Source: Bacillus gaemokensis (lineage in GTDB: Bacteria > Bacillota > Bacilli > Bacillales > Bacillaceae_G). Taken from it: DNA of 64,000 nucleotides. Below, one piece after another: positions 46,122 through 56,486 of this stretch. The notes under the pieces were generated by a model that made no database searches, was not told the origin of the DNA, and saw only the letters and a program-made list of their open reading frames with translations. Location: positions 421,989 through 485,988 of the forward strand of contig NZ_LTAQ01000001.1 in assembly GCF_001590835.1 (NCBI RefSeq), written 5' to 3'. The first letter of the stretch is position 1, and each line of letters begins with the position of its first letter. Both the position numbers and the translations under genes were made by a program.

Positions 46122-46147
46122 AAAAAAGCTATCCATTATTGGATAGC
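46122..46147 (-). terminator. Terminator of recN
   Basis: GGCTATCC and GGATAGCTTTTTT pair around a 6-nt loop at the recN stop. Confidence 0.75.
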
Positions 46148-47875
46148 CTCTGCTGTCTGTTTAAAATGATGTGCTTGCGTAAGTAACTCTTTTGCATGTT
46201 CCGTCGTTAAATCAGTAATTTCCACGCCAGAAATCATTCGAGCAATCTCTGTTACCTTATCATCCATGCTTAATACAGTAACTGATGTAATCGTCCGATC
46301 ATTCGCAACTTGTTTACGGATAAATAAATGTGAATCCGCCATCGATGCTACTTGAGGTAAGTGCGTAATACAAAGTACTTGTGAATTTACAGATACGCGA
46401 TAAATCTTTTCTGCAATCGCTTGTGCAACTCGTCCACTCACTCCTGTATCCACCTCATCAAAAATGACAGATGCAACACCTTGATGCTTAGAAAAAATGC
46501 TCTTTAAAGCTAAAATAATACGAGATAACTCTCCGCCCGAGGCTACTTTTGAAAGTTGTTTTAGCGGTTCACCTGGATTTGTTGAAATATAAAACTCCAC
46601 ATGATCATATCCATCCGCCGTAAGTTTTACCGGCGTACCTTCTACAAGCGGATCATCTATACTACCTTCTCTTTTTGTAATTCTTACTTCAAATTTCGTT
46701 TTTTCCATATACAGTTCTTTTAATTCTTGGTGAATTGCAGTTGTAAGATGATCTGCAAGTCCATGACGCATATCGCTTAATAACGTCGCTTCTTTCAAAA
46801 TCACGATTTCTGATTCTTTTAATTTCTTTTTCGTCGTTTCAATGTGCACATCTTTATTCTCAATCGTAAAAATTTCTTGTTCTATTTTATCAGCATACGC
46901 TAAAATCTCTTCTACAGTATTTCCATACTTTCTCTTCAGCATACGAATTTCATTTAAACGCGTTTCAATTTCATCTAAACGTTTCGGATCATATTCCATC
47001 ATATCTAGCTTTTCACGAAGCTGATAGGCAACTTCTTCTAATAAATAATAGCTATTTGCAATTGAATCATGATTCTCCTGATAAGCCTCATCTAAATGTG
47101 TGATACTCTCCATTTGTCCCATTGCATTTCGGATATGATCAAGTCCTTGACCATCCTCACTTAATGAGCGATACGCATCACCTAACGCTTTATAAATCTT
47201 TTCGAAGTTAGAGATTTTTAGTCGCTCTTCGGTTAATTCATATTCTTCATCGACTTTCAAATCAGCTTTGCGAATTTCCTCGTGCTGGAATTGAATTAAA
47301 TCTAACCGATGTGCCATTTGCTGTTCATTCTCTGTTAATGATTTAAGCTGCCTTTTTAACTGTTCATACTTACCATATACCTCACGATATACTTCCAATT
47401 GGTTCACAATACGATCCCCATCGAAATGATCGAGCATAAATAAATGGCGTTCCTCATTCATTAAATCTTGCGTCTCATGTTGCCCATGAATATCAACAAG
47501 CGTTTTTCCAATTTCTTTTAATATACTTAATGTGACAAGCTTACCATTTACACGACATACACTTTTTCCATTTGCAGCAATGTCACGTTTTAAAATCATC
47601 ATCCCATCTTCAATTTCAATATCCAATTCTTCTGCCTTCGCAATACACGGATGCTTATCATCCTCTACATAAAATAAACCTTCAATTTCAGCCTTTTCTG
47701 TTCCGTATCGAACAAATTCAGCCGAACCACGGCCACCAACAAGTAAGCTAATTGCATCAATAATAATCGACTTTCCGGCCCCTGTTTCACCGCTTAAAAC
47801 GGTTAAGCCTTTTTGAAAAGAAATATTTAATGACTCAATAATAGCAAAGTTTCTAATCGATAATTCCGATAACAA
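46136..47875 (-). CDS. recN: DNA repair protein RecN
   Basis: SMC-like ATPase for double-strand break repair. Walker A LSGETGAGKSIIIDAI (residues 28-43), long coiled coil (about 155-370), signature VASGGELSRIILALKSIF, Walker B VIFDEVDTGVSG and ITHLPQVASMAD. 579 residues. The start is TTG 47875, with GAGGTGA 8 nt before it. It lies downstream of argR as in most Bacillus. Confidence 0.96.
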   Translation of the reverse strand: MLSELSIRNFAIIESLNISFQKGLTVLSGETGAGKSIIIDAISLLVGGRGSAEFVRYGTEKAEIEGLFYVEDDKHPCIAKAEELDIEIEDGMMILKRDIAANGKSVCRVNGKLVTLSILKEIGKTLVDIHGQHETQDLMNEERHLFMLDHFDGDRIVNQLEVYREVYGKYEQLKRQLKSLTENEQQMAHRLDLIQFQHEEIRKADLKVDEEYELTEERLKISNFEKIYKALGDAYRSLSEDGQGLDHIRNAMGQMESITHLDEAYQENHDSIANSYYLLEEVAYQLREKLDMMEYDPKRLDEIETRLNEIRMLKRKYGNTVEEILAYADKIEQEIFTIENKDVHIETTKKKLKESEIVILKEATLLSDMRHGLADHLTTAIHQELKELYMEKTKFEVRITKREGSIDDPLVEGTPVKLTADGYDHVEFYISTNPGEPLKQLSKVASGGELSRIILALKSIFSKHQGVASVIFDEVDTGVSGRVAQAIAEKIYRVSVNSQVLCITHLPQVASMADSHLFIRKQVANDRTITSVTVLSMDDKVTEIARMISGVEITDLTTEHAKELLTQAHHFKQTAEAIQ

Positions 47876-47984
47876 TGCCCATTCACCTCGTTATAAACTA
47901 ATCCCCTAAAAAGGGCTTTCGCTGAGCGTTTTTCACTCAAGTAGTTATCTATATATGTTGTATGTAAATTTTACTCTTCTAGCC

Positions 47985-48027
47985 CGCTCCATTGTACCAA
48001 ACATTTGTTTTACGGGTCAATGGAGCG
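47985..48027. other. Inverted repeat between argR and recN
   Basis: CGCTCCATTG (47985-47994) and CAATGGAGCG (48018-48027) are exact 10-bp arms 23 bp apart, in the 275-bp leader of recN. It has no T-tract. It may be a leader hairpin or operator; the known family regulators do not explain it. Confidence 0.45.
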
Positions 48028-48092
48028 ATTTCTTAATATTATTCTAAAAAAACAAGATATTCTACTGTACATTCATTTATTTTCTCCATAAC

Positions 48093-48149
48093 AAAAAACA
48101 TCTTGTTTACTTTCCGCTTCTTTAGCGAAAAAATAAACAAGATTTTTTT
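48093..48149 (-). terminator. Terminator of argR
   Basis: ATCTTGTTTA and TAAACAAGAT make the outer stem of a long hairpin followed on the minus strand by GTTTTTTG. Confidence 0.7.
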
Positions 48150-48150
48150 G

Positions 48151-48600
48151 TTACAGCATATTTAGGAAACGATCTGATACAACACCTGTATCTTCAGGTG
48201 TACGGCAAATAATTAAGCAAGTATCATCACCACAAATGGTACCAATGATCTCATCCCATTCTAAATGATCAATAAGTGCTCCAAGCGCATGCGCGTTACC
48301 AGGTAATGTTTTTAGCACCAGCATATGTCCAGCTGTGTCTAACTTTACAAACGAATCAACTAGATTACGTTTTAATTTTTGTAACGGGTTAAATCGTTGA
48401 TCTGCCGGTAAGCTATATTTATAGCGACCATCATGTAATGGCACTTTTACTAAGTGCAATTCTTTAATATCACGAGATACTGTTGCTTGCGTTACATTAA
48501 AGCCTTCATTACGTAAAATATCAACTAATTCATCTTGTGTTTCAATTTCTTTATTTGCGATAATTTCTCTGATTTTAATATGGCGCTGACCTTTATTCAT
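48151..48600 (-). CDS. argR: Arginine repressor ArgR/AhrC
   Basis: Hexameric arginine-binding regulator: represses biosynthesis and activates catabolism. N-terminal winged helix (1-70, [20 protein letters not shown]) and C-terminal oligomerisation domain with the arginine site [17 protein letters not shown] 48600 (149 aa) has GAGGTG 7 nt upstream. Predicted targets in this window are the artP and argC upstream regions. The recN-argR-tlyA-dxs order is conserved in Bacillus. Confidence 0.96.
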   Translation of the reverse strand: MNKGQRHIKIREIIANKEIETQDELVDILRNEGFNVTQATVSRDIKELHLVKVPLHDGRYKYSLPADQRFNPLQKLKRNLVDSFVKLDTAGHMLVLKTLPGNAHALGALIDHLEWDEIIGTICGDDTCLIICRTPEDTGVVSDRFLNML

Positions 48601-48742
48601 ACATTTGCACCTCACACTATCTCTTACCATAGTTTAAACATTGGTATACTTCACTTATTTATGTTAACGTATAATCGTTTACTTGTACACAATTGTTTTT
48701 ACAATCATTATACAATTCCAACAAAAAGAGGAACAACAACCG

Positions 48743-49582
48743 TTATTCCCCTTTCCCTTTTTGTTTTAATGCTTCGTGTGCTTCTGTAACAACTTGTTCT
48801 ACAGAAACTGGAGAATGATTTTTACCGCTCTCACGTTCACCATGCCATTTTAAATGAATTAAAAATTCAATATTACCGTCTCCACCTGTAATAGGTGAGA
48901 ATGTTAAGCTTTCAACATCATATCCTTCTTTTATCGCAAAATCGACAATCATTTCTACAACCGCTTCATGTACTTTCCGGTCGCGGACAATTCCCTTCTT
49001 CCCAACTTGCTCTCGCCCGGCTTCAAATTGCGGCTTAATTAAAGCTGCAACATCACCATTTGTAGTAAGAATTGTTTTTAGAACTGGAAGAATGAGTTTT
49101 AATGATATGAATGAAACATCGATACTAGCAAATTGCGGCAATCCACGTCCTAAATCTGCCGGTGTCACATAACGGAAATTCGTTCGCTCCATAACAACAA
49201 CACGCTCGTCTTGACGAAGCTTCCAAGCAAGTTGATTATAGCCTACATCTAAAGCATAAGATAACTTTGCTCCATTTTGCAGGGCACAATCTGTAAAGCC
49301 ACCAGTTGATGAACCAATATCTAACATGACTTTATCTTGTAAATCAAGATGGAACGTCTCTAATGCCTTTTCTAATTTATAACCACCGCGGCTTACGTAC
49401 GGCATAACTTGTCCCTTCACCGTAATCGGTGTATCTTGAGGGATTTTTTCTCCCGGCTTATCGAGTCTCATCTCGTTTGCGTATACAAGTCCTGCCATAA
49501 CAGCACGTTTCGCCTTTTCACGTGTTTCGATAAGCCCTCGCTCTACTAATAGTACATCTACTCTTTCTTTTTTTACACTCAT
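48743..49582 (-). CDS. tlyA: TlyA-family rRNA 2'-O-methyltransferase
   Basis: S4 RNA-binding domain (about 5-65, RVDVLLVERGLIETREKAKR) followed by an FtsJ-like methyltransferase (VMLDIGSSTGGFTDCALQNG for SAM, LPQFASIDVSFISLKLILP). Members methylate 16S/23S rRNA and were once called hemolysins. 279 residues. It begins 3 bp after dxs, so it is translated from the same message. Confidence 0.92.
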   Translation of the reverse strand: MSVKKERVDVLLVERGLIETREKAKRAVMAGLVYANEMRLDKPGEKIPQDTPITVKGQVMPYVSRGGYKLEKALETFHLDLQDKVMLDIGSSTGGFTDCALQNGAKLSYALDVGYNQLAWKLRQDERVVVMERTNFRYVTPADLGRGLPQFASIDVSFISLKLILPVLKTILTTNGDVAALIKPQFEAGREQVGKKGIVRDRKVHEAVVEMIVDFAIKEGYDVESLTFSPITGGDGNIEFLIHLKWHGERESGKNHSPVSVEQVVTEAHEALKQKGKGE

Positions 49583-49585
49583 TTG

Positions 49586-51478
49586 TTACGCCCTTTTTTG
49601 TTTTGATGGAATCATTGTATGAATACGATCTACAACAGCATCTGTCGTTAAACCGATTTCTTCTAACAACTTTGTAACACTGCCATGTTCAATGAAATGA
49701 TCCGGAATACCCATTCGTTCAATTAAAGCACTATGATATCCGTGCTCCGTAGCAAATTCCGCTACCCCTGTTCCAAATCCACCAATTAAACAAGCCTCTT
49801 CAATTGTTAAAATTGGTGTGTTTTTCCCTAAAAGTTCATGTAAATATGTTTCATCCATTGGCTTAATAAAACGCGCATTTACCACTTCCACTGAAACGCC
49901 AGCTTTTTCAAGACGCTCAGCCGCTTCCATTGCCATTGGAATTGTTGTACCAAACGTTAAAATTGCCGCTTGCGTACCTTCTTTCAAAGTCTCCCATGTA
50001 CCAATTGGAATAGCTTTCAATTCTTCATCCATCGGAACTCCAAGCCCATTTCCACGTGGATAACGTAGTGCAATTGGACCATCTTCATATTGCATCGCCG
50101 TATACACTAAATGTTGTCCTTCATTTTCATCTTTCGGCATCATAAGCACCATATTTGGCAGATGGCGTAAGAATGCGATATCAAATATACCTTGGTGCGT
50201 TTCACCATCGGCTCCAACTAACCCCGCGCGATCAATGCCAATGAATACATTTAACTTTTGACGGCAAATATCATGAACAACTTGATCGTATGCCCGTTGT
50301 AAAAACGTTGAATAAATTGCTAAAAATGGCTTCATTCCTTGTGTCGCCATCCCTGCAGCCATCGTCGTCGCATGTTGCTCAGCAATTCCTACATCGATCA
50401 TACGATTCGGAAATTCTTGATGAAACTTTTCAAGTTTAGAACCAACAGGCATCGCTGGTGTAATCGCAACAATACGTTCATCTGTTCTTGCGAGCTTACG
50501 TACAGTTTCACTTACAACTGAGCTCCATGCTGGTGCAACCTCTTTCGGCTTTACAAAATCACCAGATTCGATTTTATACGGTCCTGTTCCATGCCAAGTT
50601 CCAACAACATCACTCTCGGCCGGTTTATAACCTTTTCCTTTTTTCGTGATGACATGAACCAGCACTGGACCTTTTGTTTTCTTCGCATATTGCAACGTCT
50701 CAAATAGATTTACATAACTATGTCCATCAACTGGACCTAAATATGTAAAACCTAACTCTTCAAAGAAGACACCTGATACAAGTAAATATTTCAAGCTATC
50801 TTTTACCTTCTCGGCAGTTGCTGCAACTCTCCCCCCAACTGCCGGAATTTTCTTGAGCAAGTACTCTAGCTCATCTTTTACCCATTGGTATTTCCCAGCA
50901 GTACGCAGGCGTCCAAGCACATTATGAAGCGCTCCAACATTCGGAGCAATTGACATTTCATTATCATTAAGAATAACAATCATATCTGTTTTTTCATGCC
51001 CGATATGGTTTAGTGCCTCTAAAGCCATTCCGCCAGTCAAAGCGCCATCACCAATAACGGGTATCACATATTCTTTCGTTTTCTTTAAATCACGTGCTAG
51101 AGCCATTCCCATTGCAGCAGATAACGAAGTCGAACTATGACCGGTTTCCCATACATCATGTTCACTCTCACAGCGTTTCGGGAAACCACATAGACCTTTA
51201 TATTGTCTTAATGTGCCAAATTCTTTTGCACGTCCTGTTAAAATTTTATGTACATAGGATTGATGTCCTACATCCCATAAAAATTTATCCTTTGGACTAT
51301 CAAATAATTTATGCAGAGCAATTGTGAGTTCTACTACACCTAAGTTAGGAGCAATATGTCCACCTGTTTGAGAGAGCTCTTTAATTAAAAACTTACGAAT
51401 ATCCTCACTCAATTCCTCTAGTTCACTGATAGACATACCTTTCAAAAAACTAGGGTCTTGAATTTGCGTTAGATCCAC
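49586..51478 (-). CDS. dxs: 1-deoxy-D-xylulose-5-phosphate synthase
   Basis: Thiamine-diphosphate enzyme making DXP from pyruvate and glyceraldehyde-3-phosphate, the entry to MEP isoprenoid synthesis. Diphosphate motif [20 protein letters not shown], conserved His in [15 protein letters not shown], transketolase motif [19 protein letters not shown] prefer GTG 51478 (630 aa, [15 protein letters not shown]), which matches the length I know for B. cereus DXS; the ribosome site (GAGTGAT) is weak, and a GTG three codons upstream is possible. Confidence 0.96.
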   Translation of the reverse strand: MDLTQIQDPSFLKGMSISELEELSEDIRKFLIKELSQTGGHIAPNLGVVELTIALHKLFDSPKDKFLWDVGHQSYVHKILTGRAKEFGTLRQYKGLCGFPKRCESEHDVWETGHSSTSLSAAMGMALARDLKKTKEYVIPVIGDGALTGGMALEALNHIGHEKTDMIVILNDNEMSIAPNVGALHNVLGRLRTAGKYQWVKDELEYLLKKIPAVGGRVAATAEKVKDSLKYLLVSGVFFEELGFTYLGPVDGHSYVNLFETLQYAKKTKGPVLVHVITKKGKGYKPAESDVVGTWHGTGPYKIESGDFVKPKEVAPAWSSVVSETVRKLARTDERIVAITPAMPVGSKLEKFHQEFPNRMIDVGIAEQHATTMAAGMATQGMKPFLAIYSTFLQRAYDQVVHDICRQKLNVFIGIDRAGLVGADGETHQGIFDIAFLRHLPNMVLMMPKDENEGQHLVYTAMQYEDGPIALRYPRGNGLGVPMDEELKAIPIGTWETLKEGTQAAILTFGTTIPMAMEAAERLEKAGVSVEVVNARFIKPMDETYLHELLGKNTPILTIEEACLIGGFGTGVAEFATEHGYHSALIERMGIPDHFIEHGSVTKLLEEIGLTTDAVVDRIHTMIPSKQKRA

Positions 51479-51804
51479 ATGGATCACTCACTTTCGTATC
51501 ATAATCTGTCAACATGTCAAATATTATAAAAAACATTTGCACAACACAAGAAATTCTTCATTGTATTTCCTATTACACTCTACCCTATCTTGCTTTAGCA
51601 GACAATCCACCATCTTCCTCAGACAGTGAAATACCTCTTTCATAAGTAGAGCTTCTTTATACGATGAAAAAAGAGCCGCTAACACAAAGTGATAACGGCA
51701 ACGTATTCTAGATATATTTTTGCCAAGAACAAGAAAAGAAAAACCTTTTTCTACATTTATACCACAAAATGATGAATGACTCAACAAATGGAAACGCTCT
51801 TATA
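51479..51804. other. Gap between dxs and ispA
   Basis: About 325 bp. It contains the ispA-side terminator (51666-51699) and the leader of dxs. An 87-codon minus-strand frame here has no convincing ribosome site and spans the terminator, so I do not call it a gene. Most Bacillus have a shorter gap. Confidence 0.5.
51666..51699 (-). terminator. Terminator after ispA
   Basis: On the minus strand GCCGTTA and TAGCGGC (one G-T pair) close a hairpin followed by TCTTTTTTC. Confidence 0.6.
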
Positions 51805-52698
51805 TTAGTTATTACGCTTTGCAATTAAATCACAAATGGATAATAAATATTCATCTTGTAATTGTAAAGAAACAATTGCTTCTTTCGCTTTGACAATTGT
51901 TTCTTCTAAGATACTATTTGCCTCATCTATTGTAAATAATGTCGTATATGTACTTTTTTCATTGGAAGCATCACTACCAATCGGCTTTCCAATCTCTTCT
52001 TCGATTCCTTCTACATCTAAAATATCATCACGAATTTGAAAAGCTAGACCAATATATTTCGCAAATGCAAGTAACTGCTGTTCTTGCTCCGATGTAGCTC
52101 CAGCAAGCACAGCACCTGCAAGTACAGCAAATTCTAATAATCGCCCTGTTTTATGCTTATGAACGTATTCTAATTCACTAAGCGTAAGTTGCTTCCCTTC
52201 CGCTTCCATATCCGCCACTTGCCCAGCAACCATCCCTTCCGGTCCCGCTGCTTTCGCAAGCTCAAGCGCAAGTCTTAATTTCTTTTCTACAGAAACTTCT
52301 TCATGGTGATATGATGTCACCACTTGGAAAGCATATGTTAACAATCCATCACCAGCTAAAACAGCCATTGCCTCGCCGAATACTTTATGGTTCGTTGGCT
52401 TCCCTCGTCTTAAATCATCGTCATCCATACATGGTAAATCATCATGAATTAACGAATACGTATGAATCATTTCAAGAGCACAAGCCGCTCCGGTTCCAAG
52501 TGCTCGCTCTTTTCCAAACGCTTGCAACGTTGCAAATAAAAGCAACGGACGGAGACGTTTTCCGCCCGCTTCCAATGAATATGCCATCGCTTCACGAAGC
52601 ACATTTGGGCATTGCAATTGATTTGCATAGTGCTCAAGCTGTTCTTCTACGAAAGTTTTACTCTCTTTCACAAAAGCATCAAAAGCTACATATGCCAC
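51805..52698 (-). CDS. ispA: Farnesyl diphosphate synthase (polyprenyl synthetase)
   Basis: Condenses IPP with DMAPP and GPP to FPP. 297 residues with the first Asp-rich motif in LIHDDLPCMDDDDLRRGKPT and the second in FQIRDDILDVEG; substrate Lys/Arg in GGKRLRPLLL. The GTG start shares one base with the xseB stop (TAGTG), implying translational coupling. It lies in the xseA-xseB-ispA run typical of Bacillus. Confidence 0.94.
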   Translation of the reverse strand: MAYVAFDAFVKESKTFVEEQLEHYANQLQCPNVLREAMAYSLEAGGKRLRPLLLFATLQAFGKERALGTGAACALEMIHTYSLIHDDLPCMDDDDLRRGKPTNHKVFGEAMAVLAGDGLLTYAFQVVTSYHHEEVSVEKKLRLALELAKAAGPEGMVAGQVADMEAEGKQLTLSELEYVHKHKTGRLLEFAVLAGAVLAGATSEQEQQLLAFAKYIGLAFQIRDDILDVEGIEEEIGKPIGSDASNEKSTYTTLFTIDEANSILEETIVKAKEAIVSLQLQDEYLLSICDLIAKRNN

Positions 52699-52928
52699 TA
52701 TGCTTCATCTCCCAAAGCAGTAAATGGCCGAAGTTCCCCATCTTCTCCAAGGATAACTGCCATTTGTTCTTGTACATCTTTCAACTTCTCATCACAGAGC
52801 TTAGACAACTCCATACCTTCTTTAAAGTATGAAATCGCTTCTTCTAAAGGAACATCACCTTGTTCGAGCTTAGAAACGAGATGTTCAAGCTGCGAAATTG
52901 CTTCTTCAAAGCTTAATTTATTTTCCAT
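52698..52928 (-). CDS. xseB: Exodeoxyribonuclease VII small subunit
   Basis: 76-residue two-helix subunit that coats Xse[38 protein letters not shown] is the family pattern (first part quoted around residues 4-20). It overlaps xseA by 11 bp and ispA by 1 bp. Confidence 0.93.
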   Translation of the reverse strand: MENKLSFEEAISQLEHLVSKLEQGDVPLEEAISYFKEGMELSKLCDEKLKDVQEQMAVILGEDGELRPFTALGDEA

Positions 52929-54276
52929 TATTCAATTCACGCTCCTCTATGCCCAACACGTTACAATCTAATATTCCATCTTGCAATTGTACTGAAACAG
53001 CTTCACCAAGTCCGACATCTTTCACACTTTTTAGTACTTGCTTCTTTTCACTATATACAAGTCCATAGCCTCTCATCATTACTTTAAGAGGACTTAACGC
53101 CTCTAGTTTTTGAGCTGCCCTCATAAATGTGAATTCTTTCGTTTGCAGTACTGTTTGCATTTCACGTTGCAATTGCTTTTGCAGCGTTTCTATCGCTGTC
53201 TTCGTTTGTGAAATTTTTTGAGAAGGATGATGCTTCTCTAAATAGAATGAAAATTGTTTTAACTGATTTACCTTTTTCTCTATATAGCGTTCTTTCGCTA
53301 AAATAAGTTGCTCAAGTGCTCGATCTAACTGCTCTTCCTTTTGTTCATACACTTGCTTTGGATAACGAAATGCATACGACTTTTGCAACACTTGTAGTCG
53401 TTCTTGCTTTTTATGTAACATTTCTCGCATTGCTCTTTGCAGACGAAGCGTCCGTTGCAATACTTTCTCGTTTAATTCGAGTACATTCGGTACTGCAAGC
53501 TCTGCTGCTGCTGTTGGCGTTGGCGCACGTAAATCCGATACAAAATCAGCTATCGTAAAATCAGTTTCATGTCCAACAGCTGAGATAATTGGAATCTCAC
53601 TTGCAAAAATTGCCCGTGCAACACTTTCTTCATTAAAAGCCCATAATTCCTCAATCGAACCACCACCACGTCCGACAATTAATACATCTACATCATTCAT
53701 CTCATTTGCCATTTGAATCGCTTGTACAATCGAGGGAGCTGCTGACTCCCCTTGTACAAGTACCGGAAATACAATTACATTTCCAATTGGATAACGACGT
53801 GTGATCGTCGTTATAACATCTCGAATCGCCGCTCCTGTTGGTGATGTAATGACACCAATTGTTTTTGGATATGCAGGAATTGATTGTTTATAGACTTGAG
53901 AAAACAACCCTTCTTCCTCTAAGCGCACCTTTAATTGCTCATAGGCTAGGTGAAGGTTTCCAACTCCATCCGGCTGCATGTCATGAACATAAATTTGGTA
54001 GGAACCACTTGCCTCATATACAGAGATTTTCCCTTTTACAAGTACTTTCATCCCATCTTCTGGTCTGAATTTTATATTGCGATTATGACCCGCAAACATA
54101 ACCGCTGCTATTCTTGCATTTTCATCTTTTAATGTGAAATACATATGGCCACGGCTATGATTTTTAAAGTTTGAAATTTCTCCTTTTAACCAAACAGACT
54201 GCAAATGCGGGTCATACTCTATTTTTGTTTTTATATAGCGTGTTAATGCTGTAACGGTTAAATATTGCTTTTCCAT
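52918..54276 (-). CDS. xseA: Exodeoxyribonuclease VII large subunit
   Basis: Catalytic subunit of ExoVII, degrading single-stranded DNA. OB-fold N-terminus (about 1-105, [20 protein letters not shown]), catalytic core with [13 protein letters not shown] and [40 protein letters not shown], then a long coiled coil (about 270-390). 452 residues. GAGGAGAGAGAG precedes the ATG. Confidence 0.95.
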   Translation of the reverse strand: MEKQYLTVTALTRYIKTKIEYDPHLQSVWLKGEISNFKNHSRGHMYFTLKDENARIAAVMFAGHNRNIKFRPEDGMKVLVKGKISVYEASGSYQIYVHDMQPDGVGNLHLAYEQLKVRLEEEGLFSQVYKQSIPAYPKTIGVITSPTGAAIRDVITTITRRYPIGNVIVFPVLVQGESAAPSIVQAIQMANEMNDVDVLIVGRGGGSIEELWAFNEESVARAIFASEIPIISAVGHETDFTIADFVSDLRAPTPTAAAELAVPNVLELNEKVLQRTLRLQRAMREMLHKKQERLQVLQKSYAFRYPKQVYEQKEEQLDRALEQLILAKERYIEKKVNQLKQFSFYLEKHHPSQKISQTKTAIETLQKQLQREMQTVLQTKEFTFMRAAQKLEALSPLKVMMRGYGLVYSEKKQVLKSVKDVGLGEAVSVQLQDGILDCNVLGIEERELNNGK

Positions 54277-54302
54277 CTCTCTCTCCTCATAGCCGATTCA
54301 AA

Positions 54303-55163
54303 TTATTTACAAACTACACCTGCGCGTTTTGCAGATTCCACTGTATTATGAAGAAGCATTGTAATTGTCATTGGACCGACTCCTTTTGGTACCGGTGTAA
54401 TAAACCCTGCAATATCCAATACATTTTCAAAATCAACATCACCGCATAGTTTTCCTGTGTCTAAACGATTCACACCAACATCAATTACAACTGCGCCTTC
54501 TTTTATATAGTCAGCTGTTACCATTTTTGCTCTTCCAACAGCGACAATTAAAATATCAGCTAGCTTCGATAATTCTTTTATATTTTTCGTTTTGGAGTGA
54601 CAGTATGTTACAGTCGCATTTTCATTTAAAAATAGTTGTCCTACTGGTTTTCCAACAATATTACTTCTTCCAATTACAACAACGTGTTTTCCTGCAATAT
54701 CAAGATTAGTTTCTTTTACTAACTCTACAATGCCATGCGGTGTACATGGAAGGAATGTATCTTGGCCTGTCATCATACGACCAACACTAATTGGATGGAA
54801 TCCATCGACATCCTTTTCAGGCGAAATTCTTTCAATGATAGCTTTCTCTTCAATATGTTTCGGTAAAGGTAATTGTACTAATATCCCATTAATACGGTCA
54901 TCTCCATTTAAGCGATCAATCTCGGCTAACAAACGCTCTTCTGTAAGCGTATCTGGAAACTCAATTAGCTCTGAATAAATTCCAACTTGTTCACAGCCTT
55001 TTTCTTTTCCTTTTACATAAGAGCGAGACGCTGGATCTTCTCCAACTAAAATAACTGCTAGTCCTGGTACAATTCCTTGTTCTTTCAACTTCACAACTTC
55101 TTCTTTTAATTGTGCTCGTTTTTTCTCCGCAACTTCATTTCCTTTGATGATTACTGCTACCAT
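54303..55163 (-). CDS. folD: Methylenetetrahydrofolate dehydrogenase/cyclohydrolase
   Basis: Bifunctional one-carbon enzyme making 10-formyl-THF with NADP. YVKGKEKGCEQVGI carries the catalytic Lys; the signature LPLPKHI, DKDVDGFHP-type EKDVDGFHPISVG, and VVIGRSNIVGKPVGQLF for NADP. 286 residues is normal. AAGGGGGAATC precedes the ATG. Confidence 0.96.
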   Translation of the reverse strand: MVAVIIKGNEVAEKKRAQLKEEVVKLKEQGIVPGLAVILVGEDPASRSYVKGKEKGCEQVGIYSELIEFPDTLTEERLLAEIDRLNGDDRINGILVQLPLPKHIEEKAIIERISPEKDVDGFHPISVGRMMTGQDTFLPCTPHGIVELVKETNLDIAGKHVVVIGRSNIVGKPVGQLFLNENATVTYCHSKTKNIKELSKLADILIVAVGRAKMVTADYIKEGAVVIDVGVNRLDTGKLCGDVDFENVLDIAGFITPVPKGVGPMTITMLLHNTVESAKRAGVVCK

Positions 55164-55186
55164 TTTAAGATTCCCCCTTAAAGAAA

Positions 55187-55579
55187 TTACAGTGTATCTT
55201 TTATATTAGATAAAACGCCGTTTATAAAACGACGAGATTCCTCATCCCCAAATGTTTTGGCAATTTCAATTGCCTCGTTAATTGTTACGTTGTGTGGAAT
55301 TTCTTCCATGTATTTCATTTCATACACAGCTAAGCGTAAAATACTGCGATCCACAATACTGATACGTTCTAGTTTCCACTTCTTTAAATTTTGACGAATT
55401 GCTTCATCAATTGCTTCTTTATGTTCCACAAATCCAACAACAAGTGAATTTAAAAATTCATTTGTTTCTTCGCCCTCTTCTAACGTATTTTCTACCGCTA
55501 CTTCAGGCTCTAATTCTCCAGTAATATCCATTTGGTATAATGCTTGCATCGCTCTTTCTCTAGCCGTCCTACGTTTCAT
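55187..55579 (-). CDS. nusB: Transcription antitermination factor NusB
   Basis: All-helical RNA-binding factor (130 aa) acting with NusE/S10 at boxA of rRNA operons. [20 protein letters not shown] at the N-terminus and [20 protein letters not shown] near the C-terminus are characteristic. AAAGGAG precedes the ATG. folD follows 23 bp later. Confidence 0.96.
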   Translation of the reverse strand: MKRRTARERAMQALYQMDITGELEPEVAVENTLEEGEETNEFLNSLVVGFVEHKEAIDEAIRQNLKKWKLERISIVDRSILRLAVYEMKYMEEIPHNVTINEAIEIAKTFGDEESRRFINGVLSNIKDTL

Positions 55580-55886
55580 TGTAACTCTCCTTTATATCTC
55601 AAGTCTTTCCTTATGTTTTGTTATATTATTATAATTTATAAGCCGTCAATTTACTTACTCTTACAGTTTTCATTGATTTTTCAACCTTATAATACAATGA
55701 TAATAACACAATTTATCATTTCATACACGAGTTACAAGGCTGAAAAATAATAAAAAAATTAACTTCAAGTTCCATATCATATCACAATGTACGTTTTTTG
55801 GAAAAACACTTCGTTCTCTTTTTATATTTTGTATTTTTAAAATAGTATAATAATTAAAGGGTTTTATATGTGAAGAAATGAAACGA

Positions 55887-55918
55887 GAAAAAAGGTGCCT
55901 ATTTGACAAGGCACCTTC
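55887..55918 (-). terminator. Terminator of asp23
   Basis: AAGGTGCC and GGCACCTTTTTT form an 8-bp stem followed by a T-run on the minus strand. Confidence 0.8.
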
Positions 55919-55924
55919 TCATTC

Positions 55925-56317
55925 TTACACTGGTTCGATTTCTGTTTTTTGCGTTTCGAATGTTACGCCAACGATGTGAACGTTCACTTCTTTTGGCTCA
56001 AGACCTGTCATTGTAAAGAGCGCTTGGCGAATATTATCTTGAATTTTTTGTGCAACAACTGGAATTGCTACACCAAAATACATAACAACGTAAACGTCAA
56101 CAATAATATCTTCGTTTGCTAATTCAACCTTTACACCTTTACCATGATTTTTCTTTCCTAATTTCTCAACAACATCTGTAGCGAAGTTTCCACGCATTGC
56201 CGATACACCATCTACTTCAGCAGCAGCGATACCTGCAATTACCTCAATTACTTCTGGTGCAATTTCTACTTTTCCAAGAGTTGTATCTTGACCCATATCT
56301 AACATATGTTCAGCCAT
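55925..56317 (-). CDS. yqhY: Asp23/Gls24-family envelope stress protein (YqhY)
   Basis: 130-residue Asp23-family protein: KVEIAPEVIEVIAGIAAAEV, VKVELANEDIIVDVYVVMYF and IQDNIRQALFTMTGLEPKEV. It is linked by position to acetyl-CoA carboxylase genes in Firmicutes, and YqhY of B. subtilis affects that enzyme's activity. AAGGAGGTTTTTTTC precedes the ATG. A bcr-like repeat separates it from accC. Confidence 0.9.
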   Translation of the reverse strand: MAEHMLDMGQDTTLGKVEIAPEVIEVIAGIAAAEVDGVSAMRGNFATDVVEKLGKKNHGKGVKVELANEDIIVDVYVVMYFGVAIPVVAQKIQDNIRQALFTMTGLEPKEVNVHIVGVTFETQKTEIEPV

Positions 56318-56340
56318 GAAAAAAACCTCCTTTAAATATA

Positions 56341-56486
56341 TCCCGCACCAACGGGCAGTAAACTCCTTCTCAATATGTTAAAGAGCAAATAAAGATAACT
56401 AGGAGATCCCTGCTCGTTGGCACTTGATTCGTGAGGGCTTCTATTGGCGGAGATAAAACGTTCCACTGATAGAAGTTTCACTTTAT
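56341..56486 (-). repeat. Divergent bcr-like repeat abutting the accC stop
   Basis: Read on the minus strand it begins ATAAAGTGAAACTTCTATCAGTG at the accC stop codon and ends TTTACTGCCCGTTGGTGCGGGA. Both ends match the bcr1 copies at 17003 and 41329, while the middle differs. No clean target duplication is seen. It lies between accC and yqhY. Confidence 0.65.

Noticed and set aside
51524-51787. Leftward 87-codon frame between ispA and dxs
   Set aside because: It spans a terminator, is Cys/Leu/Phe-rich, and no Shine-Dalgarno precedes its start codons.
55721-55909. Leftward 62-codon frame upstream of nusB
   Set aside because: AT-rich, no ribosome site, and it overlaps the yqhY terminator.
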